A DNA stretch of 64,000 nt from Treponema sp. (GTDB lineage: Bacteria > Spirochaetota > Spirochaetia > Treponematales > Breznakiellaceae): assembly GCA_009781475.1 (NCBI GenBank), contig WQYB01000007.1:1-64000 (forward strand). The letters run 5' to 3'. Below the pieces are notes generated by a model. It was not told the origin of the DNA. It was given only the letters and a program-made list of their open reading frames with translations, and did no database searches. Of the stretch, positions 37,086 through 46,146 are shown piece after piece. The position numbers were made by a program, and so were the translations under genes. How positions within the stretch are numbered: the first letter of the stretch is position 1; every line of letters begins with the position of its first letter.

Positions 37086-39152
37086 CTAGCCAAGCATTGC
37101 TTTTATTTGAGCAATATATTTTTCAGCTTGATCATCGTCTATTATATCTTTTTCTTTAACATGAGATGTAAGTAAATCCTTTGGTATTTCTTCAAGAAAC
37201 GGGGAAGGATTACATTCTTTTGTATTTTGAAGATGACGGCGGCTGCGGCAGCTTGTTATGTACAATTTTTCACGGGCTCTTGTAATCGCTACATAAAAAA
37301 GCCGTCTTTCTTCTTCGATGTTTCCTGAAATGCTGTCGCCGGATTCTTCCAGACTTTTTTCATGAGGGATTAGTCCCTCTTCTGCGCCGGCAATAAAAAC
37401 AACAGGAAACTCAAGTCCTTTTGCGCTGTGAATTGTCATTAGATTCACCTTGCTTTCGTTGTCTTCTTCTCCATCATCTCGTGTGATAAGGCTTATACGA
37501 TTAAGCCAGGGATAAAGCCCGGCATCAAGATTATCAGGATCAGATTCCCAGTTTTCTATCATCTTTATAAAATATTCTATATTACTGTATTTCCATCTTG
37601 CTTTTTTTTCATCTTTGCCGTGTTCAAGAACAAGATAGCTCCAGTAATCGATTTCATTAATTAATTTTAAAACACATCGTGAAAGTTTCCATGGTTTTCC
37701 GTCTTCTTCCTGACGTTCCAGTAAAAGTGTACGAAAATTTTCTATCATGGCAGCAAATTCTTCTATTTCGGTTGCAGCTCCTTTTTCCTGGAAAAGACCT
37801 TGCTGTCCCTGAGAACGAGCGTAATTTAATCTTGTTATTGAATCCCATATACTGATGGAGTTTTTTTTCGCGGTTTCATTTAATAAAGCAATTGTTGTTT
37901 TTCCAATACCTCTTCTTGGAGTATTAATAATCCTTAAAAGACTTACATCATCATCAGGATTTGCAATAACTCTAAGATATGATGTAATATCTTTAATTTC
38001 TTTACGTTGAAAAAAACTTGTTCCGCCCGATACTCGGTAAGGAATATTTTCCGAAAGGAACGCTTCTTCAATATTGCGGGAAAGGGAATTTGTTCTTGTA
38101 AGAACGCCGAAATCGCGGTATTTAAAGTTTTCGCCGATTATTAATGATCTGATTTGACTTGCGATAAATTCCGCTTCGGCTGTTTCATTTTCAGGATAAT
38201 AAAGCTCTATAGGCTTTCCTCCTTCTTTAGGCGACCAGAGAACTTTATCTTTTCTTCCGGTATTATGTGATATAACCCCGTTAGCTGCGTTTAATATTGC
38301 AGAAGTTGACCTATAATTCTGTTCAAGTTTAATTTCTTTACAAGCTGGAAAGTTTTTTTCGAATAATAAAATATTTTCAAAATTAGCGCCTCGCCAGGAA
38401 TAAATAGACTGGTCATCGTCTCCTACTACACAAATATTGGCGTTTTCATCTTTGGTTAACAATCTTAATAATTTATATTGAAGCAAACTGGTATCCTGAA
38501 ACTCATCTACAAGTATATACTTGTATTTGTTTTTGTATTTTTGTAAAACATCGGCATTAGTCTGTAAAAGTTCCAGTGGAATAGTTAAAAGATCGTCAAA
38601 ATCAACAGCATTATATATTTTTAAAGATTGCTGGTATTCATTATATACATTTTGTAAATCCATTCCAAAAAGATTAGCGCTTTCCTTCCATTGTACTAAC
38701 CCTGTTTTTATTTTGGAAAAAAATTGATTTAATAAATAAATATCTATTTTATGAGAAAACATTTTACATTCACGAAGTGATTCTTTTATTAAAGTCATTT
38801 TGTCGGTTTCATCATATATAGAAAAATTCTTTCTAAAACCTAAAAGTTCGCTGTTATCTTTTATAATGGTCAGTCCAAATGCATGAAATGTGCTTACAGT
38901 AAGGCTTTGCATTTTTTTTGCGGTTAACTCTTTTATCCTATGTTCCATTTCACGAGCGGCTTTATTTGTAAAAGTAAGAGCCAAAATGGAAGATTGAGTA
39001 ATTCCTTTTTCCAGCATATATGCAATTCGGTAAGTTATAACTCTTGTTTTTCCAGAACCCGCACCTGCGATAATTAAAACAGGACCTTCGATACTGGTCA
39101 CTGCCATTTTTTGAGGTTCGTTAAGATCGTTTATTAAATTGATTTTAGCCAT
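37086..39152 (-). CDS. pcrA: UvrD/PcrA-type ATP-dependent DNA helicase
   Basis: This SF1A 3'-5' helicase acts in repair and removal of RecA or transcription complexes. The 688-residue protein has the motif set LNEPQKMAVTSIEGPVLIIAG, GAGSGKT at residues 30-36 (Walker A), VDEFQDTSLLQYKLL near 217 (Walker B), VGDDDQSIYSWRGA near 243, and EQNYRSTSAILNAAN near 278. Motif V/VI is MTIHSAKGLEFPVVFIAG and YVAITRARE. It is shorter at the C-terminus than E. coli UvrD, and lacks the UvrB-interacting tail, so PcrA or Rep are equally fitting names. It starts 7 nt after rdgB on the same strand, without a clear ribosome-binding site. Confidence 0.93.
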   Translation of the reverse strand: MAKINLINDLNEPQKMAVTSIEGPVLIIAGAGSGKTRVITYRIAYMLEKGITQSSILALTFTNKAAREMEHRIKELTAKKMQSLTVSTFHAFGLTIIKDNSELLGFRKNFSIYDETDKMTLIKESLRECKMFSHKIDIYLLNQFFSKIKTGLVQWKESANLFGMDLQNVYNEYQQSLKIYNAVDFDDLLTIPLELLQTNADVLQKYKNKYKYILVDEFQDTSLLQYKLLRLLTKDENANICVVGDDDQSIYSWRGANFENILLFEKNFPACKEIKLEQNYRSTSAILNAANGVISHNTGRKDKVLWSPKEGGKPIELYYPENETAEAEFIASQIRSLIIGENFKYRDFGVLTRTNSLSRNIEEAFLSENIPYRVSGGTSFFQRKEIKDITSYLRVIANPDDDVSLLRIINTPRRGIGKTTIALLNETAKKNSISIWDSITRLNYARSQGQQGLFQEKGAATEIEEFAAMIENFRTLLLERQEEDGKPWKLSRCVLKLINEIDYWSYLVLEHGKDEKKARWKYSNIEYFIKMIENWESDPDNLDAGLYPWLNRISLITRDDGEEDNESKVNLMTIHSAKGLEFPVVFIAGAEEGLIPHEKSLEESGDSISGNIEEERRLFYVAITRAREKLYITSCRSRRHLQNTKECNPSPFLEEIPKDLLTSHVKEKDIIDDDQAEKYIAQIKAMLG

Positions 39153-39159
39153 TTTATCA

Positions 39160-39756
39160 TTATGTTACTTTTATTAATAAATCAGCGATTAACTTACCGG
39201 CTTTACCGCGGTGGCTTAATGCATTTTTTTCATCTGCTGATGCTTGTGCCAGAGTACAATTAAGATGCGGAACAAAAAAAATCGGATCATAACCAAAGCC
39301 GCCATCACCTCTCATTTGGCTTTTTTCTACAATTTCGCCTTCAAGTGTTTCCTGCACAATGTAAAAACGATTGTTGTCAAGTAAAAGCGCCATAGAGCAT
39401 ACGAAGCGGGCGGTTCTTACAGAATTATCCCCAAGCTCGTCAAGCAGCATTATATTTTGCTGGAGGCTTGTCAGTTTTTTTCCGTTTTCCATTCCGTAGC
39501 GGGCAGATAAAACACCAGGTCTTCCGTCAAGGCCGTCAACGCAAAGACCTGAATCATCTGCTATAACAACTTCATTTTTTCCAAGTAATTTATATAATTC
39601 CCTCGCTTTAATTAAAGAGTTTTCATAAAAAGTTTGACCTGTTTCTTCAGGGTTAAATGAATACCCTTCATCAGCCGGAATTTTTAAATCTCTGCCAAGA
39701 ATTGCCGCAAGCTCATCTTTTTTGTGCCTATTATTTGTAGCGAACCATATATTCAT
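39160..39756 (-). CDS. rdgB: XTP/dITP diphosphatase (RdgB/HAM1 family)
   Basis: RdgB hydrolyses non-canonical purine nucleoside triphosphates such as ITP, dITP and XTP. The 198-residue protein has the HAM1 motifs FATNNRHKKDEL at residues 5-16, the metal-binding ADDSGLCVDGLDGRPGV near 65, and SARYG after it. The later GGFGYDPIFF near 148 and SHRGKA near 183 complete the set. I start at ATG 39756 (MNIWFATNN). The ATG at 39765 is also in frame, but a TACAAT -10-like box at 39769-39764 lies 7 nt upstream of 39756, which suggests a leaderless transcript from there. pcrA follows in the same direction. Confidence 0.93.
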   Translation of the reverse strand: MNIWFATNNRHKKDELAAILGRDLKIPADEGYSFNPEETGQTFYENSLIKARELYKLLGKNEVVIADDSGLCVDGLDGRPGVLSARYGMENGKKLTSLQQNIMLLDELGDNSVRTARFVCSMALLLDNNRFYIVQETLEGEIVEKSQMRGDGGFGYDPIFFVPHLNCTLAQASADEKNALSHRGKAGKLIADLLIKVT

Positions 39757-39809
39757 AAATATCATTGTAGACTTTTTTTTATATTCAATCTATACTTTAT
39801 ACAATAGAT
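39757..39809. promoter_or_regulatory. Divergent promoter region of 53 bp between rdgB and a lipoprotein gene
   Basis: Only 53 bp separate the two divergent start codons. On the reverse strand TACAAT (39769-39764) lies 7 nt before the rdgB ATG; on the forward strand TACAAT (39800-39805) lies 4 nt before the lipoprotein ATG. The -35 boxes are weak on both strands. Neither gene has a Shine-Dalgarno sequence. The short gap leaves no room for two promoters with normal leaders. Confidence 0.45.
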
Positions 39810-40469
39810 ATGAAAATTAATTTAAGAATAAATAAATATATCCCGGTTGCTTTAGCTGCGTTTGTTATATTAATAATTGTTTCGTGTAAAATGTCCGAAC
39901 CTAAAATTACTTATGGTTTTTTACAGCTTGTGCAGTATCAGGGAGATGCCGGACTGCAGGAATATTTTTCATTTTTTATTCTGCCGGAAGATGATGATGG
40001 AATAGAAAACCTGGATGAATTATTCCTTTATCATGACAGAGAACAGCTTCGCTGGAATATAAAAAGCGATGAATGGCTGCGTTATGTGTATGACGGAAAA
40101 GAATGGATTGGCACTAGAAGTCTTGCTTTGCCTCAAGGCAGTCTTCCGCAGGGAGTTTACAGGGCTGTACTGGTAAATAAAGGCGGAGAAAGTTCACAAA
40201 GAAATTTTACATTTGACGGAGTTGTACGCTATCCGTTTCCTGAATTAAGAATTAGCGGCGGGTCTTACACTGTTATTTCACAATGGCCTGTAAACCGTTT
40301 TGTATGTTATGATAGCTCTGGAAATTATATTTATACCATTACTCTGGATTCCTTGACAGGCAATGTGTCACAGTTAAGGCTGCCGTCAAATACACTTACA
40401 GTAGCTTTATGGGCAGAAGACGAGGATAATTATTGCAGCGCTTTTACGGATGTGGTTCCATTATACTGA
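39810..40469 (+). CDS. Hypothetical lipoprotein
   Basis: I do not recognise this family. The 219-residue protein has a basic N-terminus, a membrane segment and a lipobox-like IVSC with Cys26. The mature part is mostly beta strand by pattern (ITYGFLQLVQYQ, YPFPELRISGGSYTVI) and ends acidic. It might be an immunoglobulin-like or FlgD-like envelope protein. It overlaps trmB in a TGATG junction, so the two are translationally coupled. It could anchor to the inner leaflet of the outer membrane, but nothing here shows a substrate. Confidence 0.78.
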   Translation: MKINLRINKYIPVALAAFVILIIVSCKMSEPKITYGFLQLVQYQGDAGLQEYFSFFILPEDDDGIENLDELFLYHDREQLRWNIKSDEWLRYVYDGKEWIGTRSLALPQGSLPQGVYRAVLVNKGGESSQRNFTFDGVVRYPFPELRISGGSYTVISQWPVNRFVCYDSSGNYIYTITLDSLTGNVSQLRLPSNTLTVALWAEDEDNYCSAFTDVVPLY

Positions 40470-41134
40470 TGTTTAAAAGTTATGTAATACGTGCGGGACG
40501 TTGTACTGCAGCTCAAAAAAAAGCATACGAAGCTCATTGTGCTGATTTTTTAATTCCTGTCAGTGATGATAAATTAGTATTTTCCGATTTTTTTAAAAAT
40601 GATAATTTAACAGTTGAAATTGGTTTTGGCAGCGGCTTTGCAACTGCCGAAATAGCACAGGCTAACCCTGATAAAAATTATCTTGGTATTGAAGTTCATA
40701 AACCCGGTATTGGGCGGCTGTTATGGGAAATTGAAAACCGTAATCTTTCAAATATCAGAATAATCGAATATGATGCAGTACAAGTTTTTGAAAAAATGAT
40801 TCCTTCAGATTCGCTTGATGCCATTCATATTTTTTTTCCCGATCCCTGGCCTAAAAAAAGACATCGAAAACGCCGATTAATTCAAAGACCATTTACTAAT
40901 ATTCTTGCAAGTTGTCTAAAAGCGGGAGGTTATTTATATATGGTAACTGATTGGGAGGATTATGCTGCTCATGCTTTGGAAGAACTGACATTAACTGATT
41001 CACTTAAAAATATGTATGATGATTTTGCGCCAATTCAATCCTGGAGACCTAAAACAAGATTTGAAAACAAAGGATTAGAAAAGGAGCATAAGATAAATGA
41101 GATTTATTTTACAAGAAGGCTTTTATGCTCTTAA
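40469..41134 (+). CDS. trmB: tRNA (guanine46-N7)-methyltransferase TrmB
   Basis: TrmB methylates G46 in the variable loop of many tRNAs using S-adenosylmethionine. The 221-residue protein has the SAM-binding motif VEIGFGSGFATAEIAQANP near residue 50 and YLGIEVHKPGIGRLL near 71. The family hallmark FFPDPWPKKRHRKRRLIQ is near residue 126, and TRFENKGLEKEHKI marks the C-terminus. I start at ATG 40469 (MFKSYVIRAG), which overlaps the preceding stop, and not at 40433, which lies inside the lipoprotein gene. It overlaps the FGGY kinase gene by 10 nt. Confidence 0.95.
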   Translation: MFKSYVIRAGRCTAAQKKAYEAHCADFLIPVSDDKLVFSDFFKNDNLTVEIGFGSGFATAEIAQANPDKNYLGIEVHKPGIGRLLWEIENRNLSNIRIIEYDAVQVFEKMIPSDSLDAIHIFFPDPWPKKRHRKRRLIQRPFTNILASCLKAGGYLYMVTDWEDYAAHALEELTLTDSLKNMYDDFAPIQSWRPKTRFENKGLEKEHKINEIYFTRRLLCS

Positions 41135-42555
41135 CAATTGATATAGGAACATCAAGTTTTAAATCAGCTCTTTGGAAAATTGACGAAAGCAAAAGTTGTA
41201 TTTTGGCATACGCTTCCTTTCCTCTTAAAATAGATATAAGTAATAATATTAAACACGAAACATCTCCTTTGTTATGGATAAAATCATTTGAAGATTGCTG
41301 TAAAAAATTATTATTAGATGCAAATATTGAAAATCTTAAATTAGTAAAGGCAGTAATAATAAGCGGAAACGGTCCAAGTCTTGTGCCTGTTTTAAATGAG
41401 CCGTCTTTTTGCGGAGGCAGATTAAAAGTACCTGCCGAAAACGCAAGGCTTTGGCTGGATCGCCGCGCTGTAAAATATCAGGATGAAGTTTCATCGGTGA
41501 TGGGTGGTTTTGTAGATGCCAGTTTTTTTCTTCCTAAAATTCTGTATATAAAAAATGATGAAAGTGATATATATAAAAAAACAAAATATTTTATTGGATG
41601 TCCCGAATACCTCGCCTACGCTTTGACAGGACAGGCAAAAACTGTTATTCCATGTGAAGGATTTGATCGGTGGTTTTGGAATAATGAAAAACTTGAAAAG
41701 CTGCATCTTGAAAAGGAGAAATTTCCGGATTTTATAAAACCATCAGATCAATTTGGAATAATTCTGCCGGATATTGCACAACATTTTGGTTTTAATAAAA
41801 ATACTCCGGTTATATCAGGCGGACCTGATTTTTTTGCCGCTATTTTAGGAAGCGGGGTAGTAAAACCCGGACAGGCATGTGACAGAGCAGGCTCTTCTGA
41901 AGGAATTAATCTATGTGTTAAAAATAATGTAAACGATAAAAGGCTTATGTCATACGCTCATCCTGTAAAACCTTATTGGAATTTATCGGGGATTATTAAC
42001 ACTACAGGAAAAGCTATTGAATGGGGATGTAATTTATTTGATATTAGTTTTAATGATTTTATAAAATTATCAGAAAATACACAAAGCGGCAGCTCAGGAA
42101 TAGTTTTTAATCCGTATCTTGCGGGAGAACGCACTCCGCTTTGGGAGCCAAACGCAAGGGCAAACTGGAACGGAATAAACCTGACATCAAAAAAAAGCGA
42201 TTTTGCAAAATCAATACTTGAAAGTATAGGTTTTGCGATAAGAGATGTAATTGGTGTAATGGAAGAAACCGGTGAGAAAACAGAACAGTTGCACGTAACG
42301 GGAAAACTTGCCGGATGTGCGGCTTTAAATCAAATTAAAGCTGATATTACAGGAAAAATTGTATTGGAAGGAATGTACAAAGAATCGGAACTTTTAGGAC
42401 TTGCAGTCATTGGACGATGTTCACTTGGAGATTATTCATCTTATGAAGAAGCGTCTTCAAATATGGTTAAATTTGAAAAGCAGTACGAACCAAATCCAAA
42501 GAACGCGGAGCTTTATAATCAATTATTTAACAATTATAAAAATTACAGAAGATAA
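41125..42555 (+). CDS. FGGY family carbohydrate kinase (xylulokinase-like)
   Basis: The 476-residue protein belongs to the FGGY sugar-kinase family, which phosphorylates carbohydrates with ATP. Phosphate-1 motif LTIDIGTSSFKSALW is at residues 3-17, RLWLDRRAVKYQ near 111, the second actin-fold motif PVISGGPDFFAAILGSG near 230, and FNPYLAGERTPLWEPNARA near 329. The C-terminal motif LHVTGKLAGCAALNQIKADI is near 391, with G-K-L-A replacing the usual GGGA. The substrate cannot be read from the sequence; xylulose, ribulose or a related pentose is plausible. Its neighbour downstream is a BMP-type importer with its own promoter. Confidence 0.88.
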   Translation: MLLTIDIGTSSFKSALWKIDESKSCILAYASFPLKIDISNNIKHETSPLLWIKSFEDCCKKLLLDANIENLKLVKAVIISGNGPSLVPVLNEPSFCGGRLKVPAENARLWLDRRAVKYQDEVSSVMGGFVDASFFLPKILYIKNDESDIYKKTKYFIGCPEYLAYALTGQAKTVIPCEGFDRWFWNNEKLEKLHLEKEKFPDFIKPSDQFGIILPDIAQHFGFNKNTPVISGGPDFFAAILGSGVVKPGQACDRAGSSEGINLCVKNNVNDKRLMSYAHPVKPYWNLSGIINTTGKAIEWGCNLFDISFNDFIKLSENTQSGSSGIVFNPYLAGERTPLWEPNARANWNGINLTSKKSDFAKSILESIGFAIRDVIGVMEETGEKTEQLHVTGKLAGCAALNQIKADITGKIVLEGMYKESELLGLAVIGRCSLGDYSSYEEASSNMVKFEKQYEPNPKNAELYNQLFNNYKNYRR

Positions 42556-42564
42556 AATCCGCAA

Positions 42565-42593
42565 TTGACATAATTATTATTTTCTTTTATTAT
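42565..42593 (+). promoter_or_regulatory. Strong promoter predicting a leaderless mRNA for the BMP importer operon
   Basis: A perfect TTGACA at 42565-42570 is followed by exactly 17 nt and TATTAT at 42588-42593. The ATG at 42601 lies 7 nt after the -10 box. No Shine-Dalgarno sequence is present. This geometry leaves no room for a riboswitch in the leader. Confidence 0.7.
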
Positions 42594-42600
42594 TATATAA

Positions 42601-43599
42601 ATGAGAAAATATACCATAGTCTTTTTAATTTTATTAATTTTATGCACTCAAGGATGTTTTGGCAAGGCAAGATCAAACGAAGATTTATCTGTTTTAGTTT
42701 TTATAACAGGTGTAATTGCAGGAAGTCCTCCGTATGAATTAATGACGCAAGGGGCAATAGAGTTTGAAAAAAATAATCCTGGTGTAACTGTAAAAATATA
42801 TGAAGCAGGAATGAATCAGGCTTTATGGGAAATGCAGTTGGCAGAAATGGTTTCCGGCGGTGAATATGATGTGGTAATTGGTTCCAATCCGTCACTTCCT
42901 GAAATATGCGTAAATGTTGCAAGAATGTTTCCAAATCAGAAATTTATAATTACAGATGCTGATCATGAAGGCAATAATCAAATAAGAACGTATAATTATA
43001 ATCAATATGAACAATCATTATTTTTAGGTTTTCTGGCTGGATTAATTACAACAAGTAACATGCCGAATATTAATAATCAAAGAAAGATTGGTTTTATAGC
43101 AGCGCAGGAATTTCCGCTTTTAACAAGACAAATGGTTCCCGGTTTTTTGGAAGGAGCAAGGCTTGCAGACCCTTCCATTGAACTTGATTTTAGAGTTGTA
43201 GGTTCATGGGCAGATGCAAACAAAGCGGCAGAACTGACTTCTGCAATGATAAACTCAGGTGTTGATGTTTTTACTTCAATAGCAGGAGGCGCTGCTCAGG
43301 GAATGATAAAAGCAGCTTCTGATAGCGGTGTATATATAGTTTGGTATAATACCGATGCCTATAATCTGGCTCCAGGTATTATTGCCGGCTGCGGAATAAT
43401 GAATCAAAAAGAACTTGTAATGGAAATACTTAACGATGTTTTAAAAAATGAAGTTGTTTACGGTATTTCGCAAACTATTGGTGTAAAAGAAGGCTATTTG
43501 GGATTTATTTTTGATCATAGCGGATATCAAAACCTTCCGTTTGATATAAAAAACAGATTCGAATTATTTTTTACAGAATATTTTTATTCCGGTAATTAA
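42601..43599 (+). CDS. BMP family substrate-binding lipoprotein (PnrA/RfuA-like)
   Basis: The 332-residue protein is a BMP-family periplasmic binding protein (basic membrane protein, COG1744), the receptor of a nucleoside- or riboflavin-type ABC importer. A lipoprotein signal ends near Cys19 (TQGC). Family features are VLVFITGVIAGSPPYELMTQG near residue 31, YDVVIGSNPSLPE near 91, YNQYEQSLFLGFLAGL near 136, GFIAAQEFPLL near 161 and DVFTSIAGGAAQGMIKAA near 222. The hydrophobic hinge between two Rossmann lobes fits a purine nucleoside (PnrA) or riboflavin (RfuA) site, and I cannot separate these by eye. The downstream genes supply the ATPase and both permeases. Confidence 0.88.
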   Translation: MRKYTIVFLILLILCTQGCFGKARSNEDLSVLVFITGVIAGSPPYELMTQGAIEFEKNNPGVTVKIYEAGMNQALWEMQLAEMVSGGEYDVVIGSNPSLPEICVNVARMFPNQKFIITDADHEGNNQIRTYNYNQYEQSLFLGFLAGLITTSNMPNINNQRKIGFIAAQEFPLLTRQMVPGFLEGARLADPSIELDFRVVGSWADANKAAELTSAMINSGVDVFTSIAGGAAQGMIKAASDSGVYIVWYNTDAYNLAPGIIAGCGIMNQKELVMEILNDVLKNEVVYGISQTIGVKEGYLGFIFDHSGYQNLPFDIKNRFELFFTEYFYSGN

Positions 43600-43611
43600 T
43601 ATTCTATAATT

Positions 43612-45114
43612 ATGAATATAGCAGAAATAAAAAATATAAATAAACAATACCCTGATAGCGATGTAAAAGCAAATTGTAATATTAATTTTAATTTAAAAAA
43701 GGGAGAAATACTGTGTATTGCCGGTGAAAATGGAGCCGGCAAAACTACTTTAATGAAGATACTCTGTAATCTTGAAAAACAGGATTCAGGACAAGTAAAA
43801 CTAAACGGCAATACAGCAATGGTTCATCAGCATTTTATGCTGTTTCCGGAATATACAGTAGCAGAAAATATTGTACTGGGAAAAGAACCGCGCAAATTCG
43901 GTATTTTCTTTGATTTCAAAAAAGCAAAATATATTTCGGAAAAAATAATAAATAAAAATAATTTTTCAATCATAAATAAAATAAATAATAAAGTAAAAGA
44001 GCTTACGGTAGGAGAGATGCAGCAGGTAGAAATCTGCCGCATACTTTATCAAAATACAGACATTATTATACTGGATGAGCCAACTTCGATACTAACCTTT
44101 GAAGAAACACAAGCGCTTTTTAATACGCTTAAAAAACTAATAATCAATGGAAAATCGATTATTTTTATTACTCATAAACTTCAGGAGATTAAACAGATTG
44201 CAAATCGTGTTTTAATACTTAGACAGGGTAATCTGGTTAAAATAAGTGATATATCAGAAATTGATATAGATGAAATTTCAAGGTTAATGATTAACGGAGA
44301 AATAGAAAATGGTACAGATAAAACAGTTTTCCAGAATAATTTAAATTACATAAAGGATAAAACTCCTATATTAAGTTTTAAAAATGTAACTGTTATGCGC
44401 CACGGTCAAAAACGTCCGTTACTTGATAATGTTTCATTTTCTGTTAATTCAGGAGAAATCCTTGGTTTTACAGGTATCGGAGGAAACGGACTTGGCGTAA
44501 TTGAAGCAGTATTGGGAGGTTTTTTACATCCTGTATCCGGGAAAGTGATGTATAAAGATAAAGATATTTCTCAATTTGATACACACGCTCTTAGAAAACA
44601 AGGACTAGCTTATGTTCCTGCGGACAGAATAAATGTCGCTAGCGCTAAAGAAGCGTCTATTAAGGAGAATATTGATATAAATAGAAAAAATTATAATTTT
44701 AAGGATAATAAGTATTATTCAAAAATTATAGAAAAATATAACATAGACGCTCCAGATTTAAATAAAAAATGCTTAACACTTTCCGGAGGTAATTTACAGA
44801 AAATAATTTTAGGAAGAGAAATTGATAATCTTAAGGATTATATTGTTTTTTCTGAACCTACATGGGGATTGGATGTAAAATCAAGCAGATTTGTTTTAAA
44901 AGAGATAGACACATTGAGAAAAAATGGAGCTGCAGTTATATTAATTTCCACAAATTTGGATGAAATACTGGAGCTTTCAAACCGTATTATTGTAATGTAT
45001 AAAGGGAAGATAAAAGGTGAATATATTAATAAAAACGAAAATAATTTAAAAGAAATAATTAATAAAAATAAACATGGAAAAAGTAATAACATAACAGGTA
45101 TCGAAAATGAATAA
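43612..45114 (+). CDS. BMP-type ABC importer ATPase (two nucleotide-binding domains)
   Basis: This 500-residue protein has two ABC domains, as in the RbsA/MglA/NupO group. The first domain has Walker A GENGAGKTTLMK near residue 39, a signature LTVGEMQQVEICR near 131 and Walker B IIILDEPTS near 150. The second has a degenerate Walker A, GFTGIGGNGLGVIEAV near 286. Its signature is intact, LTLSGGNLQKIILGRE near 389, and its Walker B is YIVFSEPTWGLDV near 408. Only the first domain should hydrolyse ATP well. It follows the receptor gene by 12 nt and overlaps the next permease gene by 8 nt. Confidence 0.92.
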   Translation: MNIAEIKNINKQYPDSDVKANCNINFNLKKGEILCIAGENGAGKTTLMKILCNLEKQDSGQVKLNGNTAMVHQHFMLFPEYTVAENIVLGKEPRKFGIFFDFKKAKYISEKIINKNNFSIINKINNKVKELTVGEMQQVEICRILYQNTDIIILDEPTSILTFEETQALFNTLKKLIINGKSIIFITHKLQEIKQIANRVLILRQGNLVKISDISEIDIDEISRLMINGEIENGTDKTVFQNNLNYIKDKTPILSFKNVTVMRHGQKRPLLDNVSFSVNSGEILGFTGIGGNGLGVIEAVLGGFLHPVSGKVMYKDKDISQFDTHALRKQGLAYVPADRINVASAKEASIKENIDINRKNYNFKDNKYYSKIIEKYNIDAPDLNKKCLTLSGGNLQKIILGREIDNLKDYIVFSEPTWGLDVKSSRFVLKEIDTLRKNGAAVILISTNLDEILELSNRIIVMYKGKIKGEYINKNENNLKEIINKNKHGKSNNITGIENE

Positions 45115-46144
45115 ATTTAAAGAAAAATTAAAATTATTTTCGTTAAGCGTGACAGCTATTCCTATTATTTCTGTTATAGTTTTGATTTTACTTATTTTTA
45201 TTTTTAGTGACACGCCTGTAAAGACAATGTACTTCTTTTTTTTAGGTCCATTTAGAAATATATTTAATATTGGCAATTTATTAAATTCCATGGTTCCGCT
45301 TATATTCGGAGCGCTTGGTATAATAATAGCAATGAAAGCGGGAAGTCTTAATCTTGGCGGCGAAGGGCAGATTTATTTTGGTGCTTTTATTACATTAATA
45401 ACAGCACTATCTCTTGTTTCTTTTGGTGTATTTGGAATGATAATTGCATTTTTGGCAGGAGCTCTTGCTTCCGGTTCTGTTGCTGCTATAAGCGGTATAT
45501 GTAAGGCAAAATGGAATACAAACGAATTAATTACAACTTTTTTAATGTCTTGTGCCATAATTCCAATAGTTAATTATTTAATTACAGGACCATTTTTAGA
45601 TCCACAAACCTCGCTTGTATCAACAAAAAAGATTGCGGAAAACATGAGGCTTTCGTTTATTTTAAAACCTTCAAGTTTAAATACCGGTTTTTTTATATCA
45701 TTGGTTTTTGTTTATGGAGTAAATATATTTTTGAATAAAACAAGACCCGGATATGAATTTAGAATGATAGGGTTTAATGATATGTTCGCACGTTACGGAG
45801 GAATAAATGTAAAGTTAAATACTATTTTTTCATTGGCTTTAAGCGGATGTTTATATGGTATAGCAGGAAGTATTGCTGTTTTGGGTACGCATCATGCCGT
45901 AATTAAGGAATTTTCAGCCGGGCTTGGATGGAGCGGTCTTACTGTAGCGTTAATAGCAAACTTTTCTCCCGTTGGAGTAATACCTTGCGCTTTTTTTCTT
46001 GCATGGATTAATACCGGAGCCAGACTTGCGATGCAAAACACTGGATTAACGTATGAAATTGTATATATAGTACAGGCAGTAATATTTTTACTTGCAACAA
46101 GTTTATTTATTAGAAACTTAATGAATAAAAAAAGGAAAATATAA
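45107..46144 (+). CDS. BMP-type ABC importer permease 1
   Basis: The 345-residue integral membrane protein belongs to the BPD_transp_2 family (RbsC/NupP type). It has about nine hydrophobic segments. The family motif GALGIIIAMKAGSLNLGGEGQI is near residue 67, and the coupling region GFNDMFARYGGINVKLNTIFSLALSGCLYG (quoted in part as FARYGGINVK) near 224 contacts the ATPase. It overlaps the ATPase gene by 8 nt and is 2 nt from the second permease. Confidence 0.92.
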   Translation: MNKFKEKLKLFSLSVTAIPIISVIVLILLIFIFSDTPVKTMYFFFLGPFRNIFNIGNLLNSMVPLIFGALGIIIAMKAGSLNLGGEGQIYFGAFITLITALSLVSFGVFGMIIAFLAGALASGSVAAISGICKAKWNTNELITTFLMSCAIIPIVNYLITGPFLDPQTSLVSTKKIAENMRLSFILKPSSLNTGFFISLVFVYGVNIFLNKTRPGYEFRMIGFNDMFARYGGINVKLNTIFSLALSGCLYGIAGSIAVLGTHHAVIKEFSAGLGWSGLTVALIANFSPVGVIPCAFFLAWINTGARLAMQNTGLTYEIVYIVQAVIFLLATSLFIRNLMNKKRKI

Positions 46145-46146
46145 TT

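Noticed and set aside
42556-42600. FMN or purine riboswitch upstream of the BMP receptor gene
   Set aside because: The 45 bp gap contains only a promoter, with no space or sequence for an aptamer.
43605-43610. TATAAT just before the ABC ATPase ATG (43612) as a promoter
   Set aside because: Only one base separates it from the ATG, so transcription would begin inside the gene. The ATPase is best read as co-transcribed with the receptor gene.
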